DNA from: Prevotellaceae bacterium
GTDB taxonomy: Bacteria > Bacteroidota > Bacteroidia > Bacteroidales > UBA932
Assembly: GCA_031258195.1 (NCBI GenBank)
Contig: JAIRNF010000027.1
Span: 105,366 to 169,365 of the forward strand
Length of the DNA stretch: 64,000 nucleotides
Direction of reading: 5' to 3'
Shown here: positions 63,369 through 64,000 of the stretch, one piece after another
Numbering within the stretch: the stretch's first letter is position 1
Layout of the letters: every line of letters begins with the position of its first letter
The notes under the pieces: generated by a model
The model's input: the letters and a program-made list of their open reading frames with translations, nothing else
The model's database searches: none
Told to the model about the DNA's origin: nothing
Made by a program: the position numbers and the translations under genes

Positions 63369-64000
63369 TTAGTTAAGTGGTAATTTTCTAAGCTCGTCGG
63401 GTAAAATCGGGTAACTATTTCGGTTTCGATAGTCGTACCCGAACTCGCGCTCTTTAACGCGTAGCCGGAAAGCGCGCTTATGAACTCCTCGGCGCTTTGC
63501 GAGCCTCGCTTCGCGGAGCCCCCGGAAGCTCTCGATTCCGTTGATACGGTCGCGTCCGTCGGCAAATCGGTTCTCGCCATACTTAACCCGATAGCGCTTT
63601 TTATACCCGTGGCAGACAAGACCGTCACAGGTCTTGAAACCGTCGGAATAAACGACCGCGTCCGTATCGGCTTTTCCCTTAAGAACGGGTAGCGGCTCAC
63701 CCGCGGAGCCGTTTCGCGCGATTCGGGCGTAACCTTTTTCGCCTCGCTTAAGCATACCCAAAACGGGGAGCTCGCCCCCGGCTCCTCTTCTCCGGATTCC
63801 CCCCCGCGCGCCCGGCCCCGACGCGGCTCTCGTCGAGCTCGACCTCCCCGTTCGCGAAGCCGGGCGATTCGCGCGCGGTTCGCCGTAAATACCGCCTATA
63901 GCGCCGCGATTCGGACCCGTAAATTCCGCGACTTCTTTCGCCTCGACGTCAAGGCTGAAAAGTCGTAAAATCAATCGAAGTCGACCCCCTGAAATACGCG
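63369..64000 (-). pseudogene. IS1595-family transposase, GC-rich, frameshifted and cut by window end
   Basis: The C-terminal part matches the DDE region of IS1595 transposases: AVVYSDGFKTCDGLV, GYKKRYRVKYGENRF, DGRDRINGIESFRGL and ELRKLPLN at the end. The N-terminal part (RLILRLFSLDVEAKEVAEFTG) has the family helix-turn-helix, open to the window edge. Between them the frame is lost: another frame encodes GEVELDESRVGAG, which carries the first catalytic region, so at least two frame changes lie between 63,795 and 63,890, one by a run of seven G/C. The DNA is far richer in GC and CpG than the rest of the window, suggesting recent origin from a different genome. Confidence 0.8.

Noticed and set aside
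2..64000. tRNA, rRNA, tmRNA or CRISPR arrays
   Set aside because: I checked the intergenic gaps by eye and saw no cloverleaf with an anticodon stem, no 16S/23S/5S signature, and no regularly spaced repeats. A covariance search would be decisive.

Overview
The window is a stretch of a Bacteroidota chromosome, most likely from the order Bacteroidales. The evidence is the mqnC/UbiD-type menaquinone genes, a GH3-family protein, TAnnTTTG promoter boxes with no obvious Shine-Dalgarno sequences, a 30-codon COX24-like ribosomal-type gene beside HU, GG-leader peptides of the Bacteroidetes kind, and composition of roughly 35-40% GC by eye. The only compositional break is the last ~500 bases, which are strongly GC-rich and carry a disrupted IS1595-type transposase that runs off the window edge. 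I saw no rRNA, tRNA, CRISPR array or prophage.

Layout. 1-4.6 kb: truncated mannose-1-phosphate guanylyltransferase, a DUF4010 membrane protein, a CYTH protein overlapping an orphan histidine kinase, and riboflavin synthase. 4.7-9 kb: a GG-leader peptide, a frameshifted thioredoxin-like gene, an intact alkaline phosphatase, then a broken outer-membrane protein and a broken Fpg-type DNA glycosylase. 9-17 kb (minus strand): parE - flavinylated Fe-S membrane protein - nitroreductase - hypothetical - parC - aroB. 17-24 kb: DUF554, glycosyltransferase, gpsA, GH3, a second GG-leader peptide, aat, a methyltransferase. 24.4-30.6 kb (minus): ugd, UDP-glucuronate decarboxylase, rfbB, rfbA, rfbC (no rfbD), prmC, recX, which supply nucleotide sugars for surface polysaccharide. 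30.8-35.5 kb (plus): mqnC, pyrF, a UbiD-type decarboxylase and a LysE-type exporter. 35.5-45.7 kb: RNase G, COX24-like, HU, mutY, ssb, broken pdxH, a broken lipoprotein, lysS, recJ. 45.8-48.6 kb: a dead AccI-type restriction-modification pair. 48.6-62 kb: rsmG, a sigma factor, GT2, lgt, a PpiD-like foldase, yifB, a broken secreted protein, a DUF4377 lipoprotein, a solitary cytosine-5 DNA methyltransferase, a LolC/E-type permease, rbfA. 62.2-64 kb: a heavily broken alpha/beta hydrolase and the transposase.

The main theme is gene decay. Reading through the frames rather than from ORF to ORF, about a dozen genes are each interrupted by one or more premature stops or single-base frameshifts: thioredoxin-like, outer-membrane protein, fpg, a small duplicated-repeat secreted protein, pdxH, a lipoprotein, the AccI-type nuclease and its methylase, an 89-codon protein, a ~380-residue secreted protein, the hydrolase and the transposase. 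The long housekeeping genes (parC, parE, lysS, recJ, ppiD-like, yifB, ubiD) have no interruptions. That pattern argues for real, selective loss in a lineage under relaxed selection, as in host-associated or reducing genomes, rather than random sequencing error. Several inferred lesions look like G-to-A changes (Trp codon to stop, ATG to ATA). TGA still ends intact genes, so an altered genetic code is not the explanation.

A second theme is a family of palindromic intergenic elements with arms like cgtcattccgacc...: the two arms of one copy match each other even where copies differ. They often sit between convergent or decayed genes.
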